Shown in pieces: positions 11,740-22,193 of a DNA stretch of 64,000 nucleotides (positions within the stretch are counted from its first letter, which is position 1; the number at the start of each line of letters is the position of its first letter). Origin of the DNA: Chiridota heheva (taxonomy: Eukaryota; Echinodermata; Holothuroidea; Apodida; Chiridotidae). The stretch covers positions 686,501 to 750,500 of the forward strand of contig JAIGNY010002056.1 in NCBI GenBank assembly GCA_020152595.1, read 5' to 3'. The notes under the pieces are model-generated. The model saw only the letters and a program-made list of their open reading frames with translations. It was not told the origin of the DNA and searched no databases. Both the position numbers and the translations under genes were made by a program.

Positions 11740-11866
11740 CGATATGAAGAAGTCTTCATGTGAAGAAGTCTTCAATCATTTCTCCTGGCAGATTGAACTT
11801 ACAATTCGGAGTAACAATCGCCGAGGTATCACCACGATCAATCATATTGAAGCTAGATTTCGTCAT
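11740..11866 (-). pseudogene. Gene A exon 1 with internal stop
   Basis: Reads MTKSSFNMIDRGD, then VTPNCKFNLPGEM, in register with gene B exon 1. A duplicated GACTTCTTCA then gives TGA before the splice donor (ATCG|GTAAGA). The acceptor and start region TTCTTCCAGAATGACG is itself duplicated just upstream. The phase-1 donor is preserved. Confidence 0.65.
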
Positions 11867-11911
11867 TCTGGAAGAACGTCATTCTGGAAGAACAAAATTG
11901 ATTTCCAACTT

Positions 11912-12190
11912 TAAGATTTATCATGACAAGGAGACAAATTTGCGGAGACGAAATGACTAATATTTGAGGTACAGTCCGGAAGCATGCCTATTAATGGGAA
12001 CATTTAAAACACACGGGAATATTGAAGTTAGTTGCCATATTGTTCAGATGTTGCCATAAAAAAATAAGATTTATCATGACAAGGAGACAAATTTGCGGAG
12101 ACGAAATGACAATATCTGAACTACAGTCCGGAAGCATGCCTATTAATGGGAACATTTATAACACACGAGAATATTGAAGTCATGCAGCCA
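11912..12190. repeat. Tandem duplication, period about 153 bp
   Basis: AAGATTTATCATGACAAGG, CGGAGACGAAATGAC and CCGGAAGCATGCCTATTAAT occur twice in order, starting near 11,912 and 12,065. It lies just upstream of gene A exon 1. A related single copy lies inverted before gene B exon 1 (15,150-15,200). Confidence 0.65.
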
Positions 12191-12869
12191 TATTTTCCAG
12201 ATGTTGCGATAAAATGTTATAGTTTCTAATTTATGTACTTTAAGTATTGAAAATCATTGTGTTGAAAAACATTTGAATTTTCAAAATGGCCGTTTCGCGC
12301 CTAAAATCCTAGCTCTATTGTCTATTTTTACTATTTTTTCTATTTTTTTGCTGAACATATCAAATGGGAGTAGAAAAGTTTTAGCCATGAGAGTAATGAA
12401 GGTATTTTCAGAAGTTTTAGGTTTCCCCTAGCAAAGATATTTTCCCCAGACGTTTTTCAAATTTGAAAAATGTAACATTGCACAAAGTTTTAACGTTAGG
12501 ATAGCAAAAGATCATGGGAAATATGACGGCTTCCATGTAGCAAAATGTTCCCATTGATAGAAACATTTATGTTTAATAGACATGCTACCGGACTGAACTA
12601 TAGGCCTACATCCATGCCGTCTGGCAGTAGAGGGGGCGTCGGGAGACAAGGGAGACAATATTTTCCTAATAATTTTCATAAAAGTCTTACTCGCCCCCAT
12701 CGTAAATCTTTGTGTTTTTGCCATCACTCCCCATAACAATCCATTGTTCCATCCGGCATTTTCGTAGTTAAAATTGTCTGACTGTAAAACTTAAAAACGC
12801 GATTCCGTATTGTATATATGTGAATTGAAACTTATCTCTAAACATATTAGATAGTAATCCCGATCTAAA

Positions 12870-14390
12870 ACTTGTTATTCAAGTTCTATTTGATTTAATG
12901 CTTTAATCTCTGCGACATAGCCCTTGTAATCGTAATCAAACAATGAAAGCGAACAATGAATTCTTACCTTTCAAAAAACCTTCTTTGATAGTTTTTGAAT
13001 ATTAAAATACGTCTGTTATGGAAGTAGTTAGATATCGATATGACAAACTTCTTTTACTAGCGTTTCTACAGCAAACATTATAGCAACCAATCAGAAATGA
13101 GTATCATTATTATGCCATGCCAAACTGCCAAATGAAATGGAAAGTACTGCACTCAACCAATGAGATGTTAGTTTATTTGTTTCGCACATGACAGTTTTCA
13201 TCACGCACACGTTGCGGATCACTGCAAGAAATCATCCCAGCAGAACTCTTCAGTGTGTTGAAATCACGCAGCTTGTTACCCGTGCGCTCGTTGTTTGTGC
13301 ATGATGAGGTGGATACCTATTGGGTATTAGAAGTAAGTTTTTATGTTATACCCTCTGTACATGAATTACGCTTATTGACAATGTGAAAAGCAGACATACT
13401 TCAGTGATTGAAATAGCACAAGTAACCATTTTCTAAACGCAATATAACCTGAAATGAATGCTTGTCATTTAAGCGATGTTCAGTTTTGATAGATGCCAAC
13501 ACGTGGAGGCAAACCAAGAGCGTATTTTGCCGTGCACTCTTGGTTTGTAAACTATTTCTCGACCAGTGATTGGATGATTTCCTGCATCGTGCGCGGATGA
13601 CGTCAGTGCACATACTCTATTTCCGCACCGTGCGTAAGTTTAAGCGCGTGACAAATTACGCTCCTGTTTTGCCTTGCACATTCATTCTTTGCAATTGTTT
13701 TGCTTTAGTTGTTTGTTTGCTGCTTACCCGGTGAAGATTTGTGATAATCGTATTCGTGGACCATCGTGTACAATGGGCACCGCGACAAAAGAACGAGAAT
13801 GAAGGCATGTGCACATTCTACCTAACTGCACGCATAATATGCACACGTATTTGATGCGAATCTCAAACCAACAGGCGCGTGATTCTAACGCACTGAAGCC
13901 TTCACGGTTTTCCTGCGCTGATCTATGCCGCGCGCGTAATATTAACGAAATAAATAAACTATGATATCATTCGTTGAGAGAGAGAGAGAGTTGAACACAC
14001 AATTACAATGACGGGGTCGTCGCCTGCGTATTCGGTTATGATAGTACAAATGCTATCACGAAACGCTTAATACGACCCGGACGAGAACACAGGTACGACG
14101 TACGGACAGACATAACATCGACAACCAAGTCAATGTCCACGGCCTTTGATAACCAGATGTGGTGCACTGGCGATCATTCGATAAATGCAAAACTGTCTTT
14201 TTATTGGTTACTATGATGTTTGTTGTATAAACGCTAATAAAAGTTTGTTATATCGATATCTAACTACTTCAATAACAGACGTGTTTTAATATTCGAAAAC
14301 TATTAAAGAGAATTCTTTCAAGGTAAGAATTGATCATTTGCTTTCGTTGTTTAACTGTGATTACATGGGCTATGCTACTGGCATTGAAGA
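12870..14390. promoter_or_regulatory. Centre of the inverted duplication: putative divergent promoter and 5' UTR exons
   Basis: About 230 bp at 12,870-13,100 is the reverse complement of 14,170-14,390, including a shared ATATCGATATCTAACTACTT. Each arm contains a conserved splice donor (minus strand TTGAAAG|GTAAGAATT at 12,968; plus strand TTTCAAG|GTAAGAATT at 14,322). Each arm also has a CCAAT box pointing outward (near 13,088 and 14,200). This fits non-coding first exons for genes A and B transcribed away from each other, each joined to an acceptor directly before its ATG. No TATA box is obvious. The 1.1-kb centre also holds a (GA)n tract near 13,977 and a dispersed repeat. Confidence 0.4.
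13995..14165 (+). repeat. Dispersed 170-bp repeat, copy 1
   Basis: GAACACACAATTACAATGAC through ACGAAACGCTTAATACGACC to CAAGTCAATGTCCACGGCC. Matching copies lie at 58,425-58,580 (same strand) and about 41,165-41,330 (inverted). Confidence 0.7.
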
Positions 14391-14637
14391 GGGTTTCAAC
14401 CAAATATTAAGTAAATCAGGGGGTTCGTTTTTCGTATAAAAGGGCAACAAACTTTGAAATTCCAGGCACTAATTATTCTTTTAGATTTCAAAAGGATACT
14501 TTCACAACAAGAGGGGGTCGTTCGCTCGGACGAACCCCTCTGACTACGGGCCTGGGAATAACAGATTTTGGATCAGTTTAATTATATATCTTGCTTAACT
14601 GTCTGTTATGTTTTATTTGCTTAGAAACAACTTAATC

Positions 14638-14866
14638 ACTCACCCCACTCCAACCCCCAACCCCTCTCCCTCCCCCACTCTCCCTCCCCCATGTTCTCCT
14701 CCTCCACTCCCCCTACCCCAACCCCTTCCCCAACTCCATTCCCCCAACACCCCCCAACTCCCCAAAATCCCCCAACTCTTCCCCAAGTCCTCCCCCAACT
14801 CCTCCCCAGTCCTCCCCACCCCACTCCTCCCCCCCAACTCCTCCCCCTCCCCCCCCCCATCTCCTC
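14638..14866. repeat. C-rich low-complexity tract
   Basis: Polypyrimidine-like sequence of CCCCAACTCC and CCCTCCCCCA type. The proline-rich (plus) and glycine-rich (minus) open frames here come from composition, not from a gene. Confidence 0.8.
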
Positions 14867-15230
14867 TAGTGCGTTTGTGGTCAGCCTAATAGTGAGATGA
14901 TGTCTACGGCACTTTAGACCTACATTTCGTAAAAATCTCTAAGGGAATTACTGTTCATGTTTTCAACTAGGAAATTTGAGAAATGTGACAATGCTGTGGT
15001 GAACGAATTTAATTTGTACACTTAATTAGTTACGTTTCTGTGTGTGTGTATACGATGTGGGCAAACACTAATGACAATTGGGGACCAGGGATATTGTGAT
15101 TCCTTTCCCCTGTCTCCCATTACCCCGCCACTGTATGTCTACATTTCAGATATTAGTCATTCGTCTCCGAAAATTTGTCTCTTTATGATGAGGAATCTTA
15201 AAGTTGGAAATCAACATTTGTTCTTCCAGA

Positions 15231-18200
15231 ATGGCGAAACTGAACTTAAAAACGAGGGATGATGGTGATGCGTCGGTGATTGTTACTCCAAATTGTGGGT
15301 TCAATCTGCCAGGAGAAATGACTGAAGACTTCTTCAATAAACATATCGGTAAGAAATTTAATCATTTTTAAGTAATGTTTTAAAAGAAGAAAACAAAAAC
15401 AATATTTTGTGATGCAGGGTGAAGCACAAGTCCCGGCTTTTGACAAACAGTAGAAGTGACTTCTTAACTTTGCACGACTGAACCCCATCCGCCTCCAATT
15501 CTATATAATTGTTTTGATTTCCTTTTGTTTTTCAATCAAAAATCCTACATCTTAACTTCCTGAAGCCAGTCCGGTTTGTACCCCGGATAGAGAGAACAGT
15601 TCTGTTCTCCCAAATAGGGGACCCTTTACAGAAGTATCCCACAATGCATCTATATAAATTCAAAGTTTGTATAGGAATAACATAAAAATCAGACACATTT
15701 CGAGCGCGGGAAACTCAACCACTGTGAAGGGTTCCAATTTTTCTTTACGATTTGAAATAATGGCATATGAATTATCTTTTCACCGTGCGCTTTTAAAACT
15801 CACCGTGCGATTTTCGAAATTTTTTAAGAAAAGTGATAAATTCCTATAATGTGTTACCGTTTGGCAGTCGCGCTTTAACAAGATTTTCTGAAATTATGAG
15901 AAATAACTTGGGGATTTGTGAAAATTATTTAGCAATATTGCGTGATAGTAACGAATTTTTTTTTTTTACTTTCGCGAAATTGAACATGAACAAAGCAAAC
16001 TTTGTTCCAAACCTTCAATGAAACGACTGATAAGCGTCTATGTCTAAAACTTCACAATAAAAATGGCGGCTTCCATATCTCACTGTAAGCGCAGTGCGCA
16101 TGCTTGTGTCTCCCGATCGTGGGACTTATTGAATTCCCGGATCGGCGGTATGAACCGAACTGCAAACAGCTAAAGAGACGTTTTATTCACACAAGAAGGT
16201 TTAAACCAAGCCGAACCAGTTGGAAAGCACATCCAACAGAGTAAGTACAGAAGAAAGAACTCACCGTATGTAATATTTGAGATTATAAGTCAAAATATAA
16301 ATCATGATTCTGAATCTGAAATATAATGTTTTTGCCCATACCCCTGGGAAATCGTATTTTTTGCTAATATCTTCATGAAATCTATTATCATTCACATCGA
16401 CCGGATACAATCAGATGCTTCTTTTAGCCTGTTTTTTTTTGTGTGCATGAAACTACCATGGATTATCCGTCATTTTACACGCTATCGTGTACACTATGAT
16501 TATATGCAAATATCGATAGCTATCAAATCTCGAAAAATTTGAATAAGACTGAATTATTGACATACTTGGTGGTAAATGTCATTCAGAAGTGTATCATAGA
16601 CTATTATAAATATACTGATTATTTCGAAGTGACCTGATTATCTTAAAATCTAATTTACAGACAAGAGTAACCGTGCCAACGCAATTTCAATTAATGAAAT
16701 TGCTCTCAACGGCAATGATGGTGATGCCGAGAAGATTGTTGATAGAGTGATGGGCGAAGAGAAAAAGGTGTTCGCTGACATAAGAGAGGAAGCGATCGAG
16801 GCACCATCAAGCAATAATGCACAAGAAGAGGAGGATCCATTCCTCATGTACCTTGAAGAAAACAAAAGAGATGACCTTAATGAAACGTGCGAGGAAACAG
16901 AAGATTATGAAATTCATTTTGAAGATGAAGATTCAACTGCAGTTGATGGGCACGTGACCGTGTTACAGCAAAGATCTTTCGCTGAAATGGAGTTGCAGGT
17001 TCGTAAACTCTTGTTGTATATAATGAATAGCAAATACATATAAAGTATTATGTGAAATCCATCGTCTGCAGTTTTTTCTTAAAATATTTTTTTCTTCTCA
17101 ATTTCTAACGATATGGGATTGATTGAAACGAACAATCAAGCTGACCAAATTGCTCTCCTTATTTTTTCAGATACATTATCTACAGCAATCTCTGATACAA
17201 AAGGAATGTCTGATAACTGACCTGGAAAGTCGATATGACGTGCTGAGCATCGTTACGCAGGATAAAGTGAAAGAACTTGCAGAGAAAGATGAAGCTATTT
17301 GCAATCTAAGCATCCAGTTATCTTCAGCCTTCAGTCACTTGCAAGAATATGGTGTCGCACGCAGCGCCCTTTTGTCGTTCATCGCTGACATCAGGGCAGA
17401 AGTTGACAATCTAGAAATGTGTGATGCCTTAGAAAAGGAGCAAAAGATAATGGTGAGTTTTGTCGCAGGTGGATGAGGATTGAGAGCAATACTTTACAAA
17501 TCAATGTTCCTTAATTTCTTAGCACAAAAAGTAATCATTTTTCAAAAAATAGAATAAAGAAATAAATGAAGTTCGATTTATAAGGTCGTGTAAACTGTTT
17601 TCACAAAGACAAATCATATCTTCACAATGTTATCATGTAATGTTTCTCCCTTTGCAGGAAGAAAAGGAAAGTTCGAAGATAAGAACAAGCAAAAGATTGA
17701 ACGACTTACTTATAACAGCTATTCTTAACAACTGCAGATTTAATGATTTTTATAACCACGGCTGTGAAGCATTACTGGGTATTTCCAAAGGTAAGAAAAA
17801 CGGTAAATCCTTTGTGCGTAAACAACATGGCGGCGCCATAAGGGGCAGAGGAATGTTTTCATTTTTCTAATCATTTTCCAGTCTGTGACTCATGATTCAA
17901 AATCAAACAGCCAAAATTTTCCCAATTCATTGCCTGGAGGTGGACGTTCTCCTCCATAACATGATTCTTGAAATTAGGAAATATATCCTATATTTTCCTT
18001 ACAAATCATATAAACAATAACTCTCAACGGGAGTTCCTGAAGGGGGAGCCATAGTCCTTGCGCCCAATGGCAAAACTATGTACATCAGATCATTTTTGTC
18101 ATCGTCATTGCCATATTTACATTCATATATCAAATATGTTTCATTCCTTTGTCTTATTTCTACAGAGAAAGAAATGATTTCAGATGCTTTTGGCACTAAC

Positions 18201-18584
18201 CAAAGATGGCTTATGATTGACGAAAAGGTTGCTATCGTTGATGAAATTATTCAGCGCTTAAAAGTCATCACAACTTTACTTGCAGGGAACACTGACAAGA
18301 GTGACACGTCATACTCTGAAAATGAAGATATCCAAAAGACATGCGACGTCACAAATTTGCATAAATGCAATCAGGAATTCGAACAAGAAAAAGAAAAGAA
18401 CACGATTTTACAAGAAGAACTTTTAGAGATGAAGAATCGGTATAATTTGTTGAAAGATGAACTGGATGCATCACGTGATGAGCTCCAAAATCGTCAGAAA
18501 CATTGTGACCTGATGATGAGATGGTTAGAGGAGACAATCAAAGAGAAGGAAGTGATGATTGATTTAATTAAGAATAGACAATGA
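15231..18584 (+). CDS. Gene B: acidic coiled-coil protein, paralogue of gene A
   Basis: Exons 15231-15348, 16661-16998, 17171-17452, 17658-17790 and 18166-18584 join in phase (1, 0, 0, 1) to a 429-residue product. The acceptor before exon 1 (TTGTTCTTCCAG) lies one base before the ATG, so a 5' UTR intron is likely. The order is: start MAKLNLKTRDDGD; acidic exon 2 (EDYEIHFEDEDS); exon 3 with ITDLESRYDVLS and KVKELAEKDEAIC; a Lys-rich exon 4; then exon 5, almost wholly predicted coiled coil, with LKDELDASRDELQ and ending KEVMIDLIKNRQ. There is no signal peptide or membrane segment. The exon 2 donor (CAG|GTTCGT) is weak but identical in gene A. I do not recognise the family; a scaffold-type coiled-coil protein is all that can be inferred. 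Confidence 0.6.
16170..16240 (+). pseudogene. Gene B exon 1b, damaged
   Basis: This is the counterpart of gene A exon 11172-11089. It keeps CTAAAGAG at the start and GGAAAGCACATCCAACAGA|GTAAGT at the end, but lacks 13 nt in the middle, so the frame meets TAA. Skipping it leaves exons 1 and 2 joined in phase. Confidence 0.5.
17791..17870 (+). other. Single-copy counterpart of the 76-bp unit
   Basis: Directly after gene B exon 4 the intron reads GTAAGAAAAACGGTAAATCC, then TTTGTGCGTAAACAACATGG, then CGGCGCCATAAGGGGCAGAG. This aligns to one unit of the gene A array. Confidence 0.65.
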
Positions 18585-19945
18585 GCAAAGAGGTGAAGAG
18601 AATGAAGGCATATATGGTGACTCATGAACGGGAAACCCAACCGTTGAATCAAGGAGACACACTTACAAACGATCCAGTTTCATGCCAAACTTGCATGCAT
18701 ATTTTGCTTCAGGCAAGAATTCATTTTCCAATAACCTTTTTTTCTATAATCAAACAAATGTTTCTGAAATAATAGGTATGAATACGTGAAAATATAATTT
18801 AATGATGAAAGACATATATTTACAAAGAAATCTAATTTACCTTTAAAACAAGGTGTCTATTTCATGTATTCTCATCAAGAATTATAAACTTATTTGTTCT
18901 CATCTTAAAACATATAATACATTGAGATCTAAAACAACGATCTAGATTATTTCAAAAACTTTAACATTTTGACCAATGACAGTCTCACGCTCATAAATGA
19001 AATATTTTGTATGCATGTGTGTTATATCTTCTTCCTCAAATTTTCCTTCTGGAGAATTTAAATTGCCAATAAGTCCTCATAAAAGATTTGCTCCCTTACA
19101 TCAGCAATGTTCTGATTTTGCACATGTCGGAAAATCAAACATCTCAAGGCCACCAAAATTTGCGCATCACTGCCCCACATATAGTGCACAATTATACATA
19201 TATACTGTGCGTAAGTATGGAGTTTATTTCGGGAATGGTTTAAGCGTGACACAGCGTGTACACTATTTAAACAGATATTGAGTGAGGGTGTTGCGAGTAG
19301 CATTGTCGGAGCACAATATTGGCATGTGTTGTGCACGTACATGCTCATTTTCAAAGTGCGCGCTTTAAAGAAACCAAAGTTCACTCAGTTCTTCAAGTAT
19401 TTCTGGCAGAAAAATTCACAACCAGTGCACATGAAAGGTATTTGACGATAAGATCCAGCCTTATATGTGGGCACCTTGAGAGGCGTACTTTTTTTATTTG
19501 GGAAGGGGGGGGGAACCCTATGCCATCAATGGGCATCCTCTGGTCGATTTGATTTGAAAGTATTTCTACATTTCAAAGGGACACTTTTTCTGTTAATTAT
19601 TGTGGAAAATATTGCAGAAAAAAGGAGTATCGTTCCTGGATATATCGTGGATATACCTGGATACAGGAATCAAGCGATTAAAAGCTAAATCCAGAGGGAT
19701 TTCGTCCATGTATTTTCTAAATACTGAATTAGGGGACGTGAGGAAAAACCTTTTTGGTCGAAAATTCGCCCTTGCCCACTGCAACCACAGCGTCTGCGAA
19801 ACATGGAACATTTCCCACTCTCCCCTTGGCCTTATCGACGTAACAAGAGAGGACCGTCATGTACTAGAGAAATGGAACTAAATATTATTCGAAAGCACCT
19901 TTACAATTCATCATACATTTCCTGAACGGCATTTGAATAATTATC
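18585..19945. other. No gene recognised
   Basis: About 50 bp after the gene B stop still resemble the gene A 3' flank. Beyond that is AT-rich sequence with short open frames on both strands and no recognisable domain, repeat or RNA. Confidence 0.45.
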
Positions 19946-20024
19946 TGTAAGTTTTGTTTACAAACTACAGAACTTAGGATTTCATAGCATTAAGATTCGG
20001 AGGGAGCCGGTACAAAGTGCATCT

Positions 20025-20041
20025 GCTTCCGTGGCGCAATT

Positions 20042-20094
<53 letters not shown>

Positions 20095-20098
20095 AGCG
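20025..20098 (+). tRNA. tRNA-Asn (GTT), copy 1
   Basis: A 74-nt gene. The acceptor stem GCTTCCG pairs with CGGGAGC (one G-T pair). D arm: GCGCAATTGGTTAGCGC. Anticodon arm: TTCGG-CTGTTAA-CCGAA, with GTT reading Asn codons. T arm: GGTGG-TTCAAGC-CCACC. A box and B box (GGTTCAAGCC) are intact. TTTT for Pol III termination follows at about 20,111. CCA is not encoded, as usual in eukaryotes. Confidence 0.95.
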
Positions 20099-20514
20099 AA
20101 CTTGAAAACTCTTTTATTGTTTTGCAAAAAATAGATTTGCCGGTAAGAGGGACCCGTGGACGGCTATAGTTTATTACAGTGTATATAGTACGTGTTAGCA
20201 TGTTTGAGAAGTATTTCGATTTACAGTATAAGGATCGAAGTGGAATTTCGATTTAAAGTGTAGGGAAGGGAAATTTCGATCAAGAAGAGTTTTAATTTAC
20301 AGTATAGGAAGTGTAATTTCGATTTACAGTATAGGGAAAGGAATTTTGATTTACATTATGGGAAAGAGAATATCGATTTACAGTATACAGGTATAGGGAA
20401 GGAGAATTTCTCAAATGTGTTGGCGGATGCCGACGTATAAGTTTTGTTTACAAACTACAGAACTTAGGATTTCATAGCATTAACATTCGGAGGGAGCCGG
20501 TACAAAGTGCATCT

Positions 20515-20531
20515 GCTTCCGTGGCGCAATT

Positions 20532-20584
<53 letters not shown>

Positions 20585-20588
20585 AGCG
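20515..20588 (+). tRNA. tRNA-Asn (GTT), copy 2
   Basis: Identical to copy 1 through all 74 nt. It lies in the second 490-bp unit and is followed by TTTT about 13 bp downstream. Confidence 0.95.
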
Positions 20589-21041
20589 AACTTGAAAATA
20601 CTTTTATTGTTTTCCAAAAAATAGATTTGGCGGTAAGAGGGACCCGTGGACGGCTATAGTTTATTACAGTGTATATAGTACGTGTTAGCATGTTTGAGAA
20701 GAATTTCGATTTACAGTATAAGGATCGAAGTGGAATTTCGATTTAAAGTGTAGGGAAGGGAAATTTCGATCAAGAAGGGTTTTAATTTACAGTATAGGAA
20801 GTGTAATTTCGATTAAAAGGAATTTTGATTTACATTATGGGGAGGAGAATATCGATTTACAGTATACAGGTATAGGGAAGGCGAATTTCTAAAATGTGTT
20901 GGCGGATGCCGACGTATAGCAGCTAACTGACCGATGTAGGTCCGACAGATGACCAGCGAATAGTTTATATCTGTGTTGTGTTTACCAATTTAGGATTTCA
21001 TAGCATGGAAATTAAGGTAGCCAGCACTACGAGTTCTAAGT

Positions 21042-21058
21042 GCTTCCGTGGCGCAATT

Positions 21059-21111
<53 letters not shown>

Positions 21112-21115
21112 AGCG
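21042..21115 (+). tRNA. tRNA-Asn (GTT), copy 3
   Basis: Same 74-nt tRNA sequence, but the flanks differ from copies 1 and 2 (upstream TAGCCAGCACTACGAGTTCT). TTTT follows downstream. Its flanks are shared with the decayed copy at 22,121. Confidence 0.95.
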
Positions 21116-22120
21116 AATTTGGAACCTCTTTTCTTGTTTTACAAAAAAAAAAAAAATTACGTCCTGAGCGCCATCAAATGATAAACAAACCACTCAAAAC
21201 GGGATTGGAAAATTAAATATTCGTGGGGAATTTTCTCTTGTCCCCGAAGCTCAGCTACAGCATGAATCCGCATCACGTTCCCCCATCTTCTCCCCCTCCG
21301 CCCCTTTCCCCTCCCGTATCGCCGGTAAGAGGCACCAGGCGACGTGAAGAGTTTATTATAGTGTGTATGGTACTTGTTGGCATGTTTTAGAAGGATTTCG
21401 ATTTACAGGAGTAAAGAGAGTGGAATTTCAATTTAAAATATAGGGAAGTGAATTTCGATATAAAGTGTCGGGACGTGGAATTTCGATTTTCATTATATGG
21501 AGTAGGGGGATTTCGATTTACAGTATAGGGAATAGAACTTTCGATTTACAGTATGGGGTAGTGGAATTTGGAATAACAGTATAGGGATGGAGAATTTTAA
21601 TTTACAGTATAGGGAATGGAACATTCGATTTACAGTATGGGAAGTGGAATTTCCAATTACAGTTTAGGGAAGGGGAATTTCGATTTACAATAAGGGGATG
21701 GAGAATTTCAATTTACAGTATAGGGAATGAAACTTTCGATTTACAGTATGGGGATTTCTATTTACAGAATTAGGAAATAGAAGTAGAAGCGATATGAAGC
21801 AACCGGTCAACAAATTAAAGTAGAAAATCTAATCAAGATAGATTTCGCCCAGCGGCTTTTGATTAATACAGCAAAGGAAAAGAAATTTGAATTTCGATTT
21901 ACAGTACAGGGAAAAGAATTTCGATTTACGAATATGGAAGGGGAATTTCTCAAATGTGCATTCGACGGCCCGTTGGCGGATGCCGACGTATAGCTGTATA
22001 GCAGCTAACTGACCGATGTAGGCCCGACAGAGGACCAGCAAATTGTTTTCATCTGGGTTGTGTTTCCTAACTTCATAGCATGGAAATTCACGGAGGCAGC
22101 CGCCACTACGAGTTCTTATT

Positions 22121-22193
22121 GCTTCCGTGGCGCAATTGGCTAAAGCGTTCGGCTGTAACCGAAAAGTTGGTGGTTCAAGCCCACCCGGGAGCG
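22121..22193 (+). pseudogene. Decayed tRNA-Asn copy
   Basis: Acceptor and T arms match the three intact genes. The D arm reads GGCTAAAGCG instead of GGTTAGCGCG, and one T is lost from the anticodon loop, leaving CTGTAA (six bases) between the TTCGG and CCGAA stems. A shifted reading would place GTA in the anticodon, but the loop is one base short, so a pseudogene is the safer call. Confidence 0.75.

Larger units (their letters stand above)
6868..11866 (-). pseudogene. Gene A: acidic coiled-coil protein, inverted paralogue of gene B, exon 1 interrupted
   Basis: I do not recognise the family. Exons on the minus strand, in order: 11866-11740, 11172-11089, 10161-9836, 9668-9387, 9186-9054 and 7286-6868. 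All borders are GT..AG and all except exon 1 are open. Gene B (15231-18584) has the same structure, with identical lengths for exons 3, 4 and 5 (282, 133 and 419 nt). The product would have an acidic segment (EDYEIHFEDEDS) and a long C-terminal coiled coil (LKDDLDASRDELRNSQ). The oddity is exon 1: a short duplication of GACTTCTTCA adds 9 nt and brings in a TGA after EDFFT. Either the gene is dead or translation starts further in. The five remaining exons stay open, and the extra exon at 11172-11089 is intact only here. Intron 4 holds a 76-bp minisatellite. Confidence 0.65.
19948..20930 (+). repeat. Two tandem 490-bp units, each with one tRNA-Asn gene
   Basis: TAAGTTTTGTTTACAAACTA begins each unit at about 19,948 and 20,438. 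Each unit contains the tRNA gene, then GGTAAGAGGGACCCGTGGAC, then a block of the roughly 25-bp minisatellite, and ends with TGTTGGCGGATGCCGACGTA. The two are nearly identical. Confidence 0.8.

Noticed and set aside
14608-14900. Proline-rich and glycine-rich frames
   Set aside because: Composition of a C-rich low-complexity tract.
19974-20691. Two 75-codon minus-strand frames containing PGGLEPPTFRLTAERANQL
   Set aside because: This is the antisense reading of tRNA-Asn genes, a known source of false proteins.
22121-22193. Functional tRNA-Tyr (GTA)
   Set aside because: The anticodon loop has six bases and the D arm is altered, while the rest equals tRNA-Asn.
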